Shown piece by piece: positions 50,424 through 59,271 of a stretch of DNA of 64,000 nucleotides; position 1 is the stretch's first letter, and each line of letters starts with the position of its first letter. The stretch lies in NCBI GenBank assembly GCA_900551115.1, contig URUY01000009.1:1-64000 (forward strand), written 5' to 3'. The notes under the pieces are model-generated. The model had not been told where the DNA came from. It made no database searches and saw only the letters and a list, made by a program, of their open reading frames with translations. The position numbers and the translations under genes were made by a program. Origin of the DNA: an uncultured Lachnospiraceae bacterium. Lineage in GTDB: Bacteria > Bacillota > Clostridia > Lachnospirales > Lachnospiraceae.

Positions 50424-50442
50424 AGTATCGTTTCCCTCCTGT

Positions 50443-51432
50443 TTACAGCATCAGTAAAAGCTGGCGTATCATCAGCAATATGGCAAATACAGAACCAAAT
50501 ACGGTTGCGCCGTAGCCCCATACTTTTTTTGCCGAAACAGGAACCTTACCGATTACCTTGCCTGTCTGCCCGTTGATATGGAATCTGTAATCTGTCCCCT
50601 TATACTTATAATTATAAATCCACACGGGAAGCAATGCATAATTGGTATCCGTTCTTGAAAGCGACACCTGATTGTTCTGCGCGCTTCTAAGCCCTGTATA
50701 CCCGCTTATGCTTTGCCGTAAAATGGACTCCGCGTCCTGCTTTGCCTTTCCCACAGCTCTCTGTTCACTTGCCAGGGCATCCGCATTGTAGCGTTCTGCA
50801 AAGAAACCGGACATATATTCTTCCTTGAAGGCTTCAAGAGCCTTATAATCATATGGCTCCATTAAATCCATGGTAGTATCCGGCATGGCATCAGAAGCAT
50901 CCACAGGCATCTTATCAAAATCCACTTCCATATCCCTGACGATATGGTATACGCTTGTCTCGGTATATTCCCTGTCACCGCTTCTCCAGGTACGGATTTT
51001 GTTGCCTTCCCCATCATAATAGCCTCTGACATGGTAATCATACATCCAAAACGGAACATACATACCGGACATGGAATCAAGCTTTACCTCTGACAGGAAA
51101 TCACCCGGCGCAAAAACACAGGCTTTAAACTTATCACGCATCAGCTTTTTTGTCATTTCCTTGCTGAAAACAAACGGCACAATCAGCTGGGGTTGATATT
51201 CACCTGAAACTCTTTCGTCAAAAATAATATAATTGTCACAATAAGGACATTTAGAGGCAGAGGTAAAGTCATTTACCGTAAGGGCACCGCCGCAGTTAAT
51301 GCAGGCCGTTAAAGACTGCTCCTCCGTTGTTTTTTCCTCACTTTCAATACTGTCACAATAAGGACAGTACATTTTATGACGCTCCGGACTGTATACTACA
51401 TTTCCGCCGCAGTTTTTGCATTTGAATATCAT
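50443..51432 (-). CDS. Double zinc-ribbon protein with C-terminal membrane segment
   Basis: The 329-residue protein starts with two zinc-ribbon motifs: CKNCGG...CPYC (4-26) and CINCGG...CPYC (43-66). A middle region (about 80-300) holds a beta-rich domain with MYVPFWMYDYHVRGYYDG and LLPVWIYNYKYKGTDYRFHI, and one membrane segment lies at the very C-terminus. Similar proteins are common beside TPM genes in Firmicutes, with no established function. It shares a leftward operon with the TPM and GGDEF genes. Confidence 0.8.
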   Translation of the reverse strand: MIFKCKNCGGNVVYSPERHKMYCPYCDSIESEEKTTEEQSLTACINCGGALTVNDFTSASKCPYCDNYIIFDERVSGEYQPQLIVPFVFSKEMTKKLMRDKFKACVFAPGDFLSEVKLDSMSGMYVPFWMYDYHVRGYYDGEGNKIRTWRSGDREYTETSVYHIVRDMEVDFDKMPVDASDAMPDTTMDLMEPYDYKALEAFKEEYMSGFFAERYNADALASEQRAVGKAKQDAESILRQSISGYTGLRSAQNNQVSLSRTDTNYALLPVWIYNYKYKGTDYRFHINGQTGKVIGKVPVSAKKVWGYGATVFGSVFAILLMIRQLLLML

Positions 51433-51447
51433 AGCTTCTCCTCTCTG

Positions 51448-52566
51448 CTAATATATAATGGTATTTCTTCCTGATTCTTTTCCCATAAGCAGCTTCTTAT
51501 CCGCTTCTACAATACAATAATCTATGCTTTTGTCAGGGTTATATTCCATCAGACCATAGGTCATGGTAATACGGATGCTTTCATCCTCCCACTGAAACTC
51601 TGTCCCTCTTATTTTTTGCTGAAGTCTGGTAAGATAATAGTAAGCATCCTCCCCCGACACATTATCGAATACAAAAAGAAATTCTTCACCGCCCCATCGT
51701 GCTACGCGGCCCTTATCCGCCATAAACTGCATGAGCTGATACGCAACCTGTTTTAAAACAATATCGCCACAGTCATGTCCGTATTTATCATTGACCTTTC
51801 CAAAAAAATCTATATCGCCAACCGCTACACAGATCCCCTGATTGTTTTCTTCTTTTCTGTTCCCGGTAAGTCCCTCTAAATAATCCATCATGCTTTTTCT
51901 GTTTACAAGCCCTGTCAGCGGATCTTCAGAATCAAAACGCTTCAATCTGCCTGCCATCTCTGCCATCTTTTCCTGCATCCTTTTACCGTCTTCGGAAACC
52001 TTTGCAAAACAGGAAAACAGTTCAAAAAATATAACAATCAAATTGATAATCCGGAAACTGATTTCCACACCCTGCGTCATTCCGTAAAGCGGTTGATGAA
52101 CCTTGGTAAAGCAAAGCAAAACAATTCCCAGCACACATAACATCGCTGTTTGCATTATTTTCTGCCTGATACTGCAGTTACCCACAGAAAATACCAGCGC
52201 TGCCATGACAAATATAAAATTCTGTACCCCGCAGTTAAAGCCAAACATAAAAACAAAGCCCAAAATAAAAGCCGTCATCAGGAAATAATTGAACACAAGC
52301 AATTTCACCGGCTTTATCCTATAGCTCATATAAAAACTGAAACAATATGCAAAAAAACAAGGCATGGAAACGGCAAAAATTGCAATTTTATCCGTTATGT
52401 ATACCATAAGCAGCAATACCAGAAAATAGATGCACATGATTGCAAAATGCGTTCTCAGTATTGTGCCGCTCTGTTCGCCACATTCCTCCTGCTCCTGTCC
52501 TTTTTGTTTACTCACCCTGTCAAAACCGGCCTGCGCCCGTTCTTTTGGTTTTTTCATTATGTGCAT
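51448..52566 (-). CDS. Membrane diguanylate cyclase (GGDEF)
   Basis: The product of about 372 residues has roughly six membrane segments (about 35-190), a short coiled linker and a C-terminal GGDEF domain with DPLTGLVNRKSMMDYL, GDIDFFGKVND and the active-site motif GGEEF. The motif is intact, so it should make cyclic-di-GMP. No inhibitory RxxD site is obvious just before GGEEF, although AHWARWGG-like spacing here is GRVARWGGEEF. The start is uncertain: ATG at 52566, ATG at 52557 or TTG at 52575 are all possible; AAGGGG favours 52566. Confidence 0.88.
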   Translation of the reverse strand: MHIMKKPKERAQAGFDRVSKQKGQEQEECGEQSGTILRTHFAIMCIYFLVLLLMVYITDKIAIFAVSMPCFFAYCFSFYMSYRIKPVKLLVFNYFLMTAFILGFVFMFGFNCGVQNFIFVMAALVFSVGNCSIRQKIMQTAMLCVLGIVLLCFTKVHQPLYGMTQGVEISFRIINLIVIFFELFSCFAKVSEDGKRMQEKMAEMAGRLKRFDSEDPLTGLVNRKSMMDYLEGLTGNRKEENNQGICVAVGDIDFFGKVNDKYGHDCGDIVLKQVAYQLMQFMADKGRVARWGGEEFLFVFDNVSGEDAYYYLTRLQQKIRGTEFQWEDESIRITMTYGLMEYNPDKSIDYCIVEADKKLLMGKESGRNTIIY

Positions 52567-52665
52567 GCCATGCAAGCCCCTTATATTTTATTGTAGCCTT
52601 TTCTCCCCTTCAGCATTACAACATATTTTGATTTATTATACCAAAATATGAGAAAATATGCAATG

Positions 52666-52701
52666 AAAAACGGACCGCTTCCCCTATAGCCGCCCGCTTT
52701 T
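52666..52701 (-). terminator. Likely terminator after the KTSC gene
   Basis: AAAAACGGAC (52666-52675) and GCCCGCTTTT (52692-52701) pair over 10 bases with two G-U. On the minus strand the stem ends in T5. It directly follows the KTSC stop codon. Confidence 0.55.
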
Positions 52702-52702
52702 T

Positions 52703-52930
52703 TTAATTCATTCTGTTTCCTATTTGTTTTGCAACATATCTTCCGGATATATGAGTATGAAAGAAGGACTGTGCTGCCTCCGTTCTCCTCCACTCATACC
52801 ATACCTGCTCCGGCACATCATAAAACTGCCAAATCTCGCCGCCTGAACAGAATTCCAGTTCCAGTATTGCACAAAGCGCATCGTACCCTGCACTGGCAAT
52901 TCCGTCTATTACTGTCTTGCTTCTTGTCAC
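52703..52930 (-). CDS. Small KTSC-domain protein
   Basis: The 75-residue protein fits the KTSC domain pattern: IASAGYDALCAILELEFCSG, then EIWQFYDVPEQVWYEW, then SFFHTHISGRYVAKQI. These small domains occur alone or beside lysyl-tRNA synthetase and phage proteins; their function is unknown, possibly nucleic-acid binding. The start is GTG at 52930, preceded by GGGGGAGCTGG. It lies 21 bases after the secreted-protein gene. Confidence 0.75.
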   Translation of the reverse strand: MTRSKTVIDGIASAGYDALCAILELEFCSGGEIWQFYDVPEQVWYEWRRTEAAQSFFHTHISGRYVAKQIGNRMN

Positions 52931-52951
52931 CCAGCTCCCCCTGTTGTCCCG

Positions 52952-53479
52952 CTAACTGAACTTATGTCCATCTGTGACATTATCCAAGAACAGGTAACTG
53001 CCATTTATGTACGCATAATGTGTACAGCAGACACGATAGGTTTTTCCCAGCTCAACAGTATAGCTGTTGCAGCTGCCTGAAAAAGCATATGTATCTGTGG
53101 CGCTACCACCTGCGGACGTAGCGATTGTATTCCAGAATATGCCGTTTTTTTCCTGTACCTCAATATCCTTTACCCCTATTTGTGTTGCCTCGGCATTGCT
53201 TCCGGTAACAAATTCCATATGCAGATAAGTACTGTCCACATAGGCCATTCTGATTGCGCAATTGGTCAGCATCACCTCACGCGCATTTCCGTTTGCTTCC
53301 AAATCATATAACCCGCCAAACACATTTTCATCTGCAATATCAAGAGAAAGACCGTCCGACCTGATCATCTCCATAACATCTGCGCCCACGGTTTCTGCCG
53401 CCATGGCACCCATGGGATTCATTCCCAAACACAGCATGACTGCAAGCACCATGCATAATACTCTTCTCTTTTTCTTCAT
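52952..53479 (-). CDS. Secreted protein of unknown function
   Basis: The 175-residue protein has a clear signal peptide (MKKKRRVLCMVLAVMLCLGM, cleavage after GAMAA). The mature part of about 145 residues is beta-rich, with four cysteines (NCAIRM, SGSCNSYTV, RVCCTHY) and a central TATSAGG-like segment. The C-terminal half, EVQEKNGIFWNTIATSAGGS to GKTYRVCCTHYAYINGSY, recalls small secreted Clostridial proteins such as DUF6147; low certainty. It is not a lipoprotein. It is probably co-transcribed with the KTSC gene. Confidence 0.75.
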   Translation of the reverse strand: MKKKRRVLCMVLAVMLCLGMNPMGAMAAETVGADVMEMIRSDGLSLDIADENVFGGLYDLEANGNAREVMLTNCAIRMAYVDSTYLHMEFVTGSNAEATQIGVKDIEVQEKNGIFWNTIATSAGGSATDTYAFSGSCNSYTVELGKTYRVCCTHYAYINGSYLFLDNVTDGHKFS

Positions 53480-53631
53480 ACGTTTTCTCCTTCGCAAAAT
53501 GTAAAGTAATAAGGGGTCTCCCCTGTTTCCCTCCTTTCTTCTTTTCTCACCCCTCTATATATGTAAATGTATTTAGCAAGCTAAAACGTAACAAAAAATT
53601 TTATATATCGTCAATATATTCCATTATATCT

Positions 53632-54600
53632 TTATTTATTATCTATATATTGCATATTTTTAACTATTTTAACCAGTTCTTCCATCATGCCTTCACCGCT
53701 TACTGTATACAACTCATTTTTTTCCCAAAAGCAAATCATATTTTCTTCCTCATACCGGTAAAAAAAGCATTCTCTGTTTCCTACGGTTTTCTGCTCAACA
53801 AATTCCGCTTCCTTGCTTACTACCTCCTGCCATGCGCTTTCGTCCTCATATCTTTCTACCCAGATTTCTACCTGACTGCCGGATATTTCACCGTCCTTGT
53901 AAACAGCCAGCACCAGGTCTGCCATATTATCCTTCCAACAGGAAATGCGGGCAAGCTCCATGCCTTCCGGTATGTATGCAGGTATGCATATCTGCTCTGA
54001 CAGGTATGCAGGCAGCTCTTCCCACGAAGCATACTGTTTTTCTTCAGCAGCAACAAATCCCATATCTTCTCCCATACTGCCCGAATCTTCTGCTCCTTCT
54101 CCTGTAACAAAAAAGCTTCTGCCCGTAGTGCTTTGGGATATCAGCTCAAAGAAACTCTTTTTAGCTGTAGCATAGGTTCCGATATTCAGGGCTGTAAACA
54201 GCATAAGAACCGCCGCTGCCGTAGCCGCCATATAGTGCAGCACTTTTTTTATGCGCGCCTTCTGTCCGGCTTCTTTCTTTTTTGTTCCCGGCATTTTTCG
54301 GCTTATTTTTTCTTTTTCGGTCTTCTCTCTTTCTGGTTTCTCTTCTCCGGGTTTCTCTTTTTCTGTTTTCTCTTCTCCTGCTTCCGGTCTTTCTGTTATC
54401 TCCGGCAGATACCATTTTTCAAAACGTGAGTATGCTTTTTCTGCCGTAAAATATTCCCTGTCCGGTGTTCCTTCCAGCCTGTCCAACAAATTCACTATAG
54501 CTTCTATTTCCTCAGAATCACATTCTTCTTCAGATGCTTCCTCCTGATACCATGCAAGTCTTTTTTTCAGTTCTTCTATCAGCCGTCCCTTTTCTTCCAT
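53632..54600 (-). CDS. Probable anti-sigma factor with DUF4367-like domain
   Basis: The 322-residue protein has a cytoplasmic N-terminal region (about 1-115) including a charged EKTEKEKPGEEKPEREK-type stretch, one membrane segment (about 125-145) and an extracellular C-terminal domain. That domain contains CIPAYIPEGMELARISCW, VEIWVERYED and a final segment ending MMEELVKIVKNMQY, like DUF4367. It lies 29 bases after an ECF sigma factor gene, the usual position of the cognate membrane anti-sigma. No zinc-binding HxxxCxxC motif is visible. Start at 54600 from GGAGGGAAAG. Confidence 0.75.
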   Translation of the reverse strand: MEEKGRLIEELKKRLAWYQEEASEEECDSEEIEAIVNLLDRLEGTPDREYFTAEKAYSRFEKWYLPEITERPEAGEEKTEKEKPGEEKPEREKTEKEKISRKMPGTKKKEAGQKARIKKVLHYMAATAAAVLMLFTALNIGTYATAKKSFFELISQSTTGRSFFVTGEGAEDSGSMGEDMGFVAAEEKQYASWEELPAYLSEQICIPAYIPEGMELARISCWKDNMADLVLAVYKDGEISGSQVEIWVERYEDESAWQEVVSKEAEFVEQKTVGNRECFFYRYEEENMICFWEKNELYTVSGEGMMEELVKIVKNMQYIDNK

Positions 54601-54629
54601 CTTTCCCTCCAAGCTTAAGCATTTTTACC

Positions 54630-55124
54630 TTAGCTTTGCACACCTGTCAGTTTTTCCCTCATCTTCCTGCGGATTCTGCTCAGCTTCATGCGCACATTTT
54701 CCTCCGAAGTCCCTAATTGTGCCGCAATTTCCGCCCCGCTGTAACCCTCCAGATAATACCTTTGAATCAATTGGCTGTCATCCTCTGAAAGCGCCCACCG
54801 CATCAGCATCTGCCATTCCACTATTTCATAATCACCACGGACACAGGGCATACCTTCCGAATCCTCTAATGTTTCCAGCGATACTGCACTGTTTTCCATC
54901 TGCCTCCTGCTGTTTCTGAAGATATAATTTGCCGTTTTATACAGCCATCCTGCCGGATTGGGATGCTCATACAGCTTTTCCCTGCATCTGTATGCCTCAC
55001 AATAAGCTTCCTGTACAATGTCCTCAATTACATTATCTGTTCCGCCCATTCTTCTTACATATTTATAAAGTGCCTCATAAGTATTATCATAAAAATCCCG
55101 AAATACATCTTCTCTGCAACACAT
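54630..55124 (-). CDS. ECF-type RNA polymerase sigma factor
   Basis: The 164-residue protein has sigma region 2 (YDNTYEALYKYVRRMGG, VIEDIVQEAYCEAYRCREKL, GWLYKTANYIFRNSRRQ) and region 4 with a helix-turn-helix (YYLEGYSGAEIAAQLGTSEE, NVRMKLSRIRRKMREKL), without regions 1 and 3. It should direct transcription of a small stress regulon and be held by the membrane protein encoded next. The signal is unknown. Confidence 0.9.
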   Translation of the reverse strand: MCCREDVFRDFYDNTYEALYKYVRRMGGTDNVIEDIVQEAYCEAYRCREKLYEHPNPAGWLYKTANYIFRNSRRQMENSAVSLETLEDSEGMPCVRGDYEIVEWQMLMRWALSEDDSQLIQRYYLEGYSGAEIAAQLGTSEENVRMKLSRIRRKMREKLTGVQS

Positions 55125-55218
55125 TCTGCCGCCTCTTCCTGCAATTCATCTATAATAAACAAGCCACCTCCATGCGCCCTGCGCACTTTGGCGGCTCTAT
55201 TCCCCCTTGATTTGCCGT

Positions 55219-55632
55219 TCATTTGATAACATAACCGGCTATATAATCCAAACACCGTTTCAACAGACGGTCTCTCTGCTCCTTGCTGCAGTTAACCAGA
55301 TACCTGTCCAAGTCAAAATCCTCCATTTTCTTTCCTACCAGCAGATATGTAGGATCGATATTCAGCTTTTCATATAAAATTCTGACCTTTTCTATTGTAA
55401 GTCCTGCATTTCCGCTTTCCAGTTTTCTGTAATGGTCATCAGACACATCCAGGATTTCCGCGAACGCAGCCTGTGATTTTCCGAGATTCTCCCGCATAAC
55501 CTTCAATCTGGTACCTATTTCAATATTACCGTCCTTTTTCGCCCTGCCCATAGTGGTATCAACCTCTCTAATTTCTTCTATCATACCAACATAAGAAAGG
55601 GCGCAATAGCGCACGAAGTAACCATTTTTCAT
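55219..55632 (-). CDS. XRE-family transcriptional regulator
   Basis: The roughly 137-residue protein has a helix-turn-helix domain (about 40-100) with IGTRLKVMRENLGKSQAAFA, EILDVSDDHYRKLESGNAGL and LYEKLNIDPTYLLVG, then a C-terminal helical part (SKEQRDRLLKRCLDYI). The start at 55632 is chosen from AAGGGTG 8 bases upstream; shorter starts (MIEEIREV or MGRAKKDG) remain possible. It lies between the sigma factor gene and an Rrf2 regulator. Targets are unknown. Confidence 0.8.
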   Translation of the reverse strand: MKNGYFVRYCALSYVGMIEEIREVDTTMGRAKKDGNIEIGTRLKVMRENLGKSQAAFAEILDVSDDHYRKLESGNAGLTIEKVRILYEKLNIDPTYLLVGKKMEDFDLDRYLVNCSKEQRDRLLKRCLDYIAGYVIK

Positions 55633-55702
55633 GCACATTGCACCCTTATTTACTATTTGCAAAGCAGCGTCCCTATATACGGGGCCTTCTCTTTTTTTTA
55701 TT

Positions 55703-56137
55703 TTATATAATATAATTACAGCTGTTTTCCTCCTGCCATTCTACCAAATCAGCCAATGTAACCGTATCCACCACTCCTCTGATGGCATCATCCAGCTTTT
55801 TCCACAAAATCAGTGTTGCGCAGCAATCCTGTCTGTCACACCGGTTTACACTATCCTCCAAACAGGATACCGGTGCCAGACTGCCTTCTGTCAGTCTCAA
55901 AATAGCACCTACCGTATAGTCCTTAGGTTCCCTTGTAAGCCTGTATCCTCCCTGGGGTCCGCGGGTGCTTTTTACAAATCTCGCTTTATGCAGCGCAGAC
56001 ATAATCTGTTCTAAATATTTATCCGAAAGATACTGTCTTGCCGCTATATCCCGGATACTGATTGGATTGCCATCGTCATGTATGGCAAGGTCTACCATCA
56101 ATCGCAGGGCATACCTGCCTTTTGTGGAAATTTTCAT
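55703..56137 (-). CDS. Rrf2-family transcriptional regulator
   Basis: The 144-residue protein starts MKISTKGRYALRLMVDLA, has the winged-helix segment ISIRDIAARQYLSDKYLEQI and VKSTRGPQGGYRL, and a cysteine cluster near 90-107 (CLEDSVNRCDRQDCCATLIL). The cysteines resemble the iron-sulfur ligand region of IscR-like members, but spacing differs from E. coli IscR. It may sense iron-sulfur status, redox or cysteine. AAGGAAGGTG precedes the start. No iscS or cysK neighbour is seen. Confidence 0.9.
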   Translation of the reverse strand: MKISTKGRYALRLMVDLAIHDDGNPISIRDIAARQYLSDKYLEQIMSALHKARFVKSTRGPQGGYRLTREPKDYTVGAILRLTEGSLAPVSCLEDSVNRCDRQDCCATLILWKKLDDAIRGVVDTVTLADLVEWQEENSCNYII

Positions 56138-56244
56138 AAATTTCAACACCTTCCTTTTGCGCTTATTCTATCACAGACAAAGTCTTTGAGCGTTAATTTG
56201 CTGCTCCCACTTACTACCGCTCATTGTATCATATATTACTGTAC

Positions 56245-56301
56245 AAAAAAAGCCTGCAATGCATATTTCCTATTATTTTTATAGGAAACCTCAATGCAGG
56301 C
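56245..56301 (-). terminator. Compound terminator of the mannoside operon
   Basis: GCCTGCA (56252-56258) pairs with TGCAGGC (56295-56301), and inside it TTTCCTAT (56266-56273) pairs with ATAGGAAA (56281-56288). On the minus strand a T7 run follows (56251-56245). A second hairpin, CCTGC..TGTCC/GGACA..GCAGG (56307-56332), directly precedes it and holds the GH76 stop codon in its loop region. Confidence 0.8.
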
Positions 56302-56316
56302 AAAAACCTGCCTGTC

Positions 56317-57435
56317 CTATCGGACAAGCAGGCATGCAATTTCAGCGGTACCGCTGTGGGTGAGAAGCAGACGGTCATAGTCATCCTCTCCCCGCCAGCC
56401 GGTTATATAATCGTGTGGCAAAAGCCCTGTTTCATTCCGGTAATGCGCTGCTGCGTAAGTAAGGGAATCTTCCAGCGTCTTTATAAAAGGCTCTGCCTTG
56501 TCTGCATCCAGCCTTGAAAGAGCATCATATCCTTCCGCCAGTATGGCAACAAACCATACGAAATCCTTGTAATAGCTTAATCCTGTCTTTTCATCCCGGC
56601 GTAAAAATGCCTCATGGGCAGCCTTTGCCGTTAAAAAGGCATCCTCTCTGTATTCCTCCTTTTGTGTCAGCTCATACAGCAGTAAATCAGCCAGTATCAT
56701 GCTGCCGGAATTATAGCTGTACAAATCCTTATTGACCTCTCCCGCCATGCGGACACCGTTACAAATCAGCGTATGGATACCATTGTAATAAATCTTTGTT
56801 TCCGCATCCTGAGTCTTTTTACAAAAATCGTAGAAACGGAATGCCCAGTCAAGATACCCCTCTTTTCCGGTCAGTTTATGCAACAGGGCATTTATGATGA
56901 TACAGCAGGCATTGGCAGAAAGTCCTCTTTCTAACTCCTGCTCCGTTCCGGCATCGGTCAGACCGTTTTCATTCCATACAAGCCCGCCCAGCTCGTCATT
57001 CCAGCCTGTATAAATATAATTTACGATTTTTTCCGCTTCCTGCAGATATTCATCCTTCTTAAATACCTCGTAAGCAAAAAGATAGTTTCTTGCCACCCAG
57101 ATATTGTCATCAAAAAAGCATGGACCATGACCGCCGCCTGCATTCTCTCCTCTTTCGGAATGGTACTTTATCAGGCCTTCCCGCATTTTTGCATCATCAG
57201 CCCTGTAATAAGCAAACCCTTCCACTGCTTTTTCATAGAATGGCAGCCACTTTTTTGCTCCGGTCTTTACCAGACGGTAAAGCATACCTGTTGTTGCAAA
57301 GTAGGACCATAAAAAACAGCTTTCCCTGTCCGTCTCTTTTACAGGTACATACTCTTTAAAGCATACACCTTCCTTTTGTATCAAAAACGCATCTATTACT
57401 GTACTGCATAGTTTTTCCGCCTCTGTAAGCTGCAT
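56317..57435 (-). CDS. GH76-like (alpha-mannanase fold) glycoside hydrolase
   Basis: The 372-residue protein looks like an alpha/alpha-barrel glycosidase. It has PCFFDDNIWVARNYLFAYEV near 105, where GH76 enzymes have their catalytic Asp-Asp pair, and repeated helical hairpins with Gly/Trp turns (YIYTGWNDELGGLVWNENG, YNSGSMILADLLLYELTQKE). GH76 members are alpha-1,6-mannanases. No signal peptide is visible, so it acts inside the cell or is not a mannanase in the usual sense. Start at 57435 from GGAGGGTATC. It is last in the mannoside operon. Confidence 0.78.
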   Translation of the reverse strand: MQLTEAEKLCSTVIDAFLIQKEGVCFKEYVPVKETDRESCFLWSYFATTGMLYRLVKTGAKKWLPFYEKAVEGFAYYRADDAKMREGLIKYHSERGENAGGGHGPCFFDDNIWVARNYLFAYEVFKKDEYLQEAEKIVNYIYTGWNDELGGLVWNENGLTDAGTEQELERGLSANACCIIINALLHKLTGKEGYLDWAFRFYDFCKKTQDAETKIYYNGIHTLICNGVRMAGEVNKDLYSYNSGSMILADLLLYELTQKEEYREDAFLTAKAAHEAFLRRDEKTGLSYYKDFVWFVAILAEGYDALSRLDADKAEPFIKTLEDSLTYAAAHYRNETGLLPHDYITGWRGEDDYDRLLLTHSGTAEIACLLVR

Positions 57436-57503
57436 GATACCCTCCAATCTGAAACGTTTCCGCTTTTTTATTTATCAAAGCATTCCTGCTCCGTTTTCCA
57501 TCC

Positions 57504-59237
57504 TTAACGGATGTTTGCCCGAAGCACCATACACTCCCCTGAAAGCGGTGTAACAGTAAAATTCTTTACGCTGGCAGGAATAATAAAGGTTTCCGCATAA
57601 TGAACCTCATAAGGCTCAAATGTCCCTTCCGGTGAAGAAATCACCACTCCTGCTCCGTCTACCACATTGCACATGCTGACACTGTCATCGCAGGTAAAGC
57701 TGTGGGGCGCATTTAATTTGTAACGTCTTGTTTCAATAAATTCCCGCTCATGGAGACCTGTTTTCACCTCTTCAAAATCTGCCTCTTCGCACAAGGTCTC
57801 AAAATGGTTTAACAGATTATCCTTTACCCAGCCGGTAGTTCTGTCCCATTGAATGACCTGCTTACCATGCTCAATATGCACCGGGCGGGGTCTTCCGTCC
57901 AGTCCCAGTCTTCCCCAGTCCCAAAGCTTAAAGGTAAAGATATAGGGCGTTGCGCTGATTTCCAGTACCATGGTATCCTTGCCGGAGCAATGTACCGTAC
58001 CTGCCGGTATCAGGAAATGGTCGTGTTTTTTTGCCGGCCATATATTGACAAAGTTCTCTGCCTTAAAAGGCTCGCCGCCCTCCTGGGCCGCTCTTAGCTG
58101 TCCCAACATTTCATCCTTGTCAACGCCTTCCTGCAGTCCCAGATAAATAACCGCGTCATCTACACAATCCAGAATATAATAGCTTTCGTCCTGGGTATAA
58201 TGCATACCGAACGTATTCTGTATGTATTCCGTAAGGGGATGCACCTGAAGGGAAAGATTCTGTCCGCCCATAGTGTCCAGAAAGTCAAAACGGATGGGGA
58301 ATTCATCACCGAATCTTGCATGCACGCGGTTTCCCAGCAATTCCTTGGGGCAGAAGAATACCACATCGATAGAAGGGAACTCCATCCTTACCTCTCCGAA
58401 ACGGAGGAATATGCTGTTTTCTTCGGGTACACCGTCAAAGGACCATGCATAATTTTCTGCTTCAGGGTCAAGTCCGCATACCTCCTTCATCCACTGACCG
58501 CCCCATACCTCAGGAGCAAAATAAGGAACCAGTCTGAAGGGTTCTCCTGCACAGACCCTTAAGCCTTCACGGAAACCGTCACCGGATACAATTTTAGGAG
58601 TGCCGCTTATTACGGTATCCACTGCCCAGCTTAAGCTTCCTAAAAGCTTTCTCTTGTGGCGGTCTGCCATTCTCCACTCTACAAAGAATCCCTGCTTGAA
58701 TTTTTTCAGTTTGTCTTCCCCCGGATTAACGGTTTTCCAGTTGGAAAAGCCTCTCTTAAAGCGGCACTGGATTTCCCATCGGGGCATATCAAAATAAAGC
58801 ACGTCACAGTCACTGCCTGTTACAATCGCTGCACCAACGCCGTAAACAATCACTTTCTCGCCGTCTTTTACAGCCTTTGCAATTTCAGCGCGCATTTTTT
58901 CTGTCTTATCAGCCTCGTAAATATCCTGAAGCTTAAGCGTATTCATAATACCGAACACTCTGTCCTCAGTCAGGAATCTGTCTATCAGCTCATGATAGGC
59001 CTCATCGCTCATACAGCATTCTTCCGCATTAAAAAGCCGGTATCCTGTAAGCGCCAATTCCCTTACGATTTCCTCTGCATCCACTTCAGGATAAAATTCC
59101 GCACAAATCACCGATGTTTGCGCTTCCTTACAAATAACGCTCCTGACAGCTTCCCAGCCTTCATATGCTGCATAACCGTCAATCTTCTTTTCGGGATGCT
59201 TATTAAAATTATGGTATTTATTGTATCGATTATTCAT
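57504..59237 (-). CDS. manA: Class I mannose-6-phosphate isomerase with extra N-terminal domain
   Basis: The 577-residue protein has a typical phosphomannose isomerase from about residue 245, where RLVPYFAPEVWGGQWMKE matches the family's usual start. Zinc-site segments are NLSLQVHPL, DESYYILD and IPAGTVHCSG. It turns mannose-6-phosphate into fructose-6-phosphate. The first 240 residues are not part of the usual 310-320-residue enzyme. They contain VIVYGVGAAIVTGSDCDVLY and FDMPRWEIQCRFKRG and are unassigned. GGAGGAATAAAGAA sets the start at 59237. It lies 34 bases after the ROK kinase gene. Confidence 0.88.
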   Translation of the reverse strand: MNNRYNKYHNFNKHPEKKIDGYAAYEGWEAVRSVICKEAQTSVICAEFYPEVDAEEIVRELALTGYRLFNAEECCMSDEAYHELIDRFLTEDRVFGIMNTLKLQDIYEADKTEKMRAEIAKAVKDGEKVIVYGVGAAIVTGSDCDVLYFDMPRWEIQCRFKRGFSNWKTVNPGEDKLKKFKQGFFVEWRMADRHKRKLLGSLSWAVDTVISGTPKIVSGDGFREGLRVCAGEPFRLVPYFAPEVWGGQWMKEVCGLDPEAENYAWSFDGVPEENSIFLRFGEVRMEFPSIDVVFFCPKELLGNRVHARFGDEFPIRFDFLDTMGGQNLSLQVHPLTEYIQNTFGMHYTQDESYYILDCVDDAVIYLGLQEGVDKDEMLGQLRAAQEGGEPFKAENFVNIWPAKKHDHFLIPAGTVHCSGKDTMVLEISATPYIFTFKLWDWGRLGLDGRPRPVHIEHGKQVIQWDRTTGWVKDNLLNHFETLCEEADFEEVKTGLHEREFIETRRYKLNAPHSFTCDDSVSMCNVVDGAGVVISSPEGTFEPYEVHYAETFIIPASVKNFTVTPLSGECMVLRANIR

Positions 59238-59271
59238 TTCTTTATTCCTCCGCATGCTGACCGTTCCGTTT

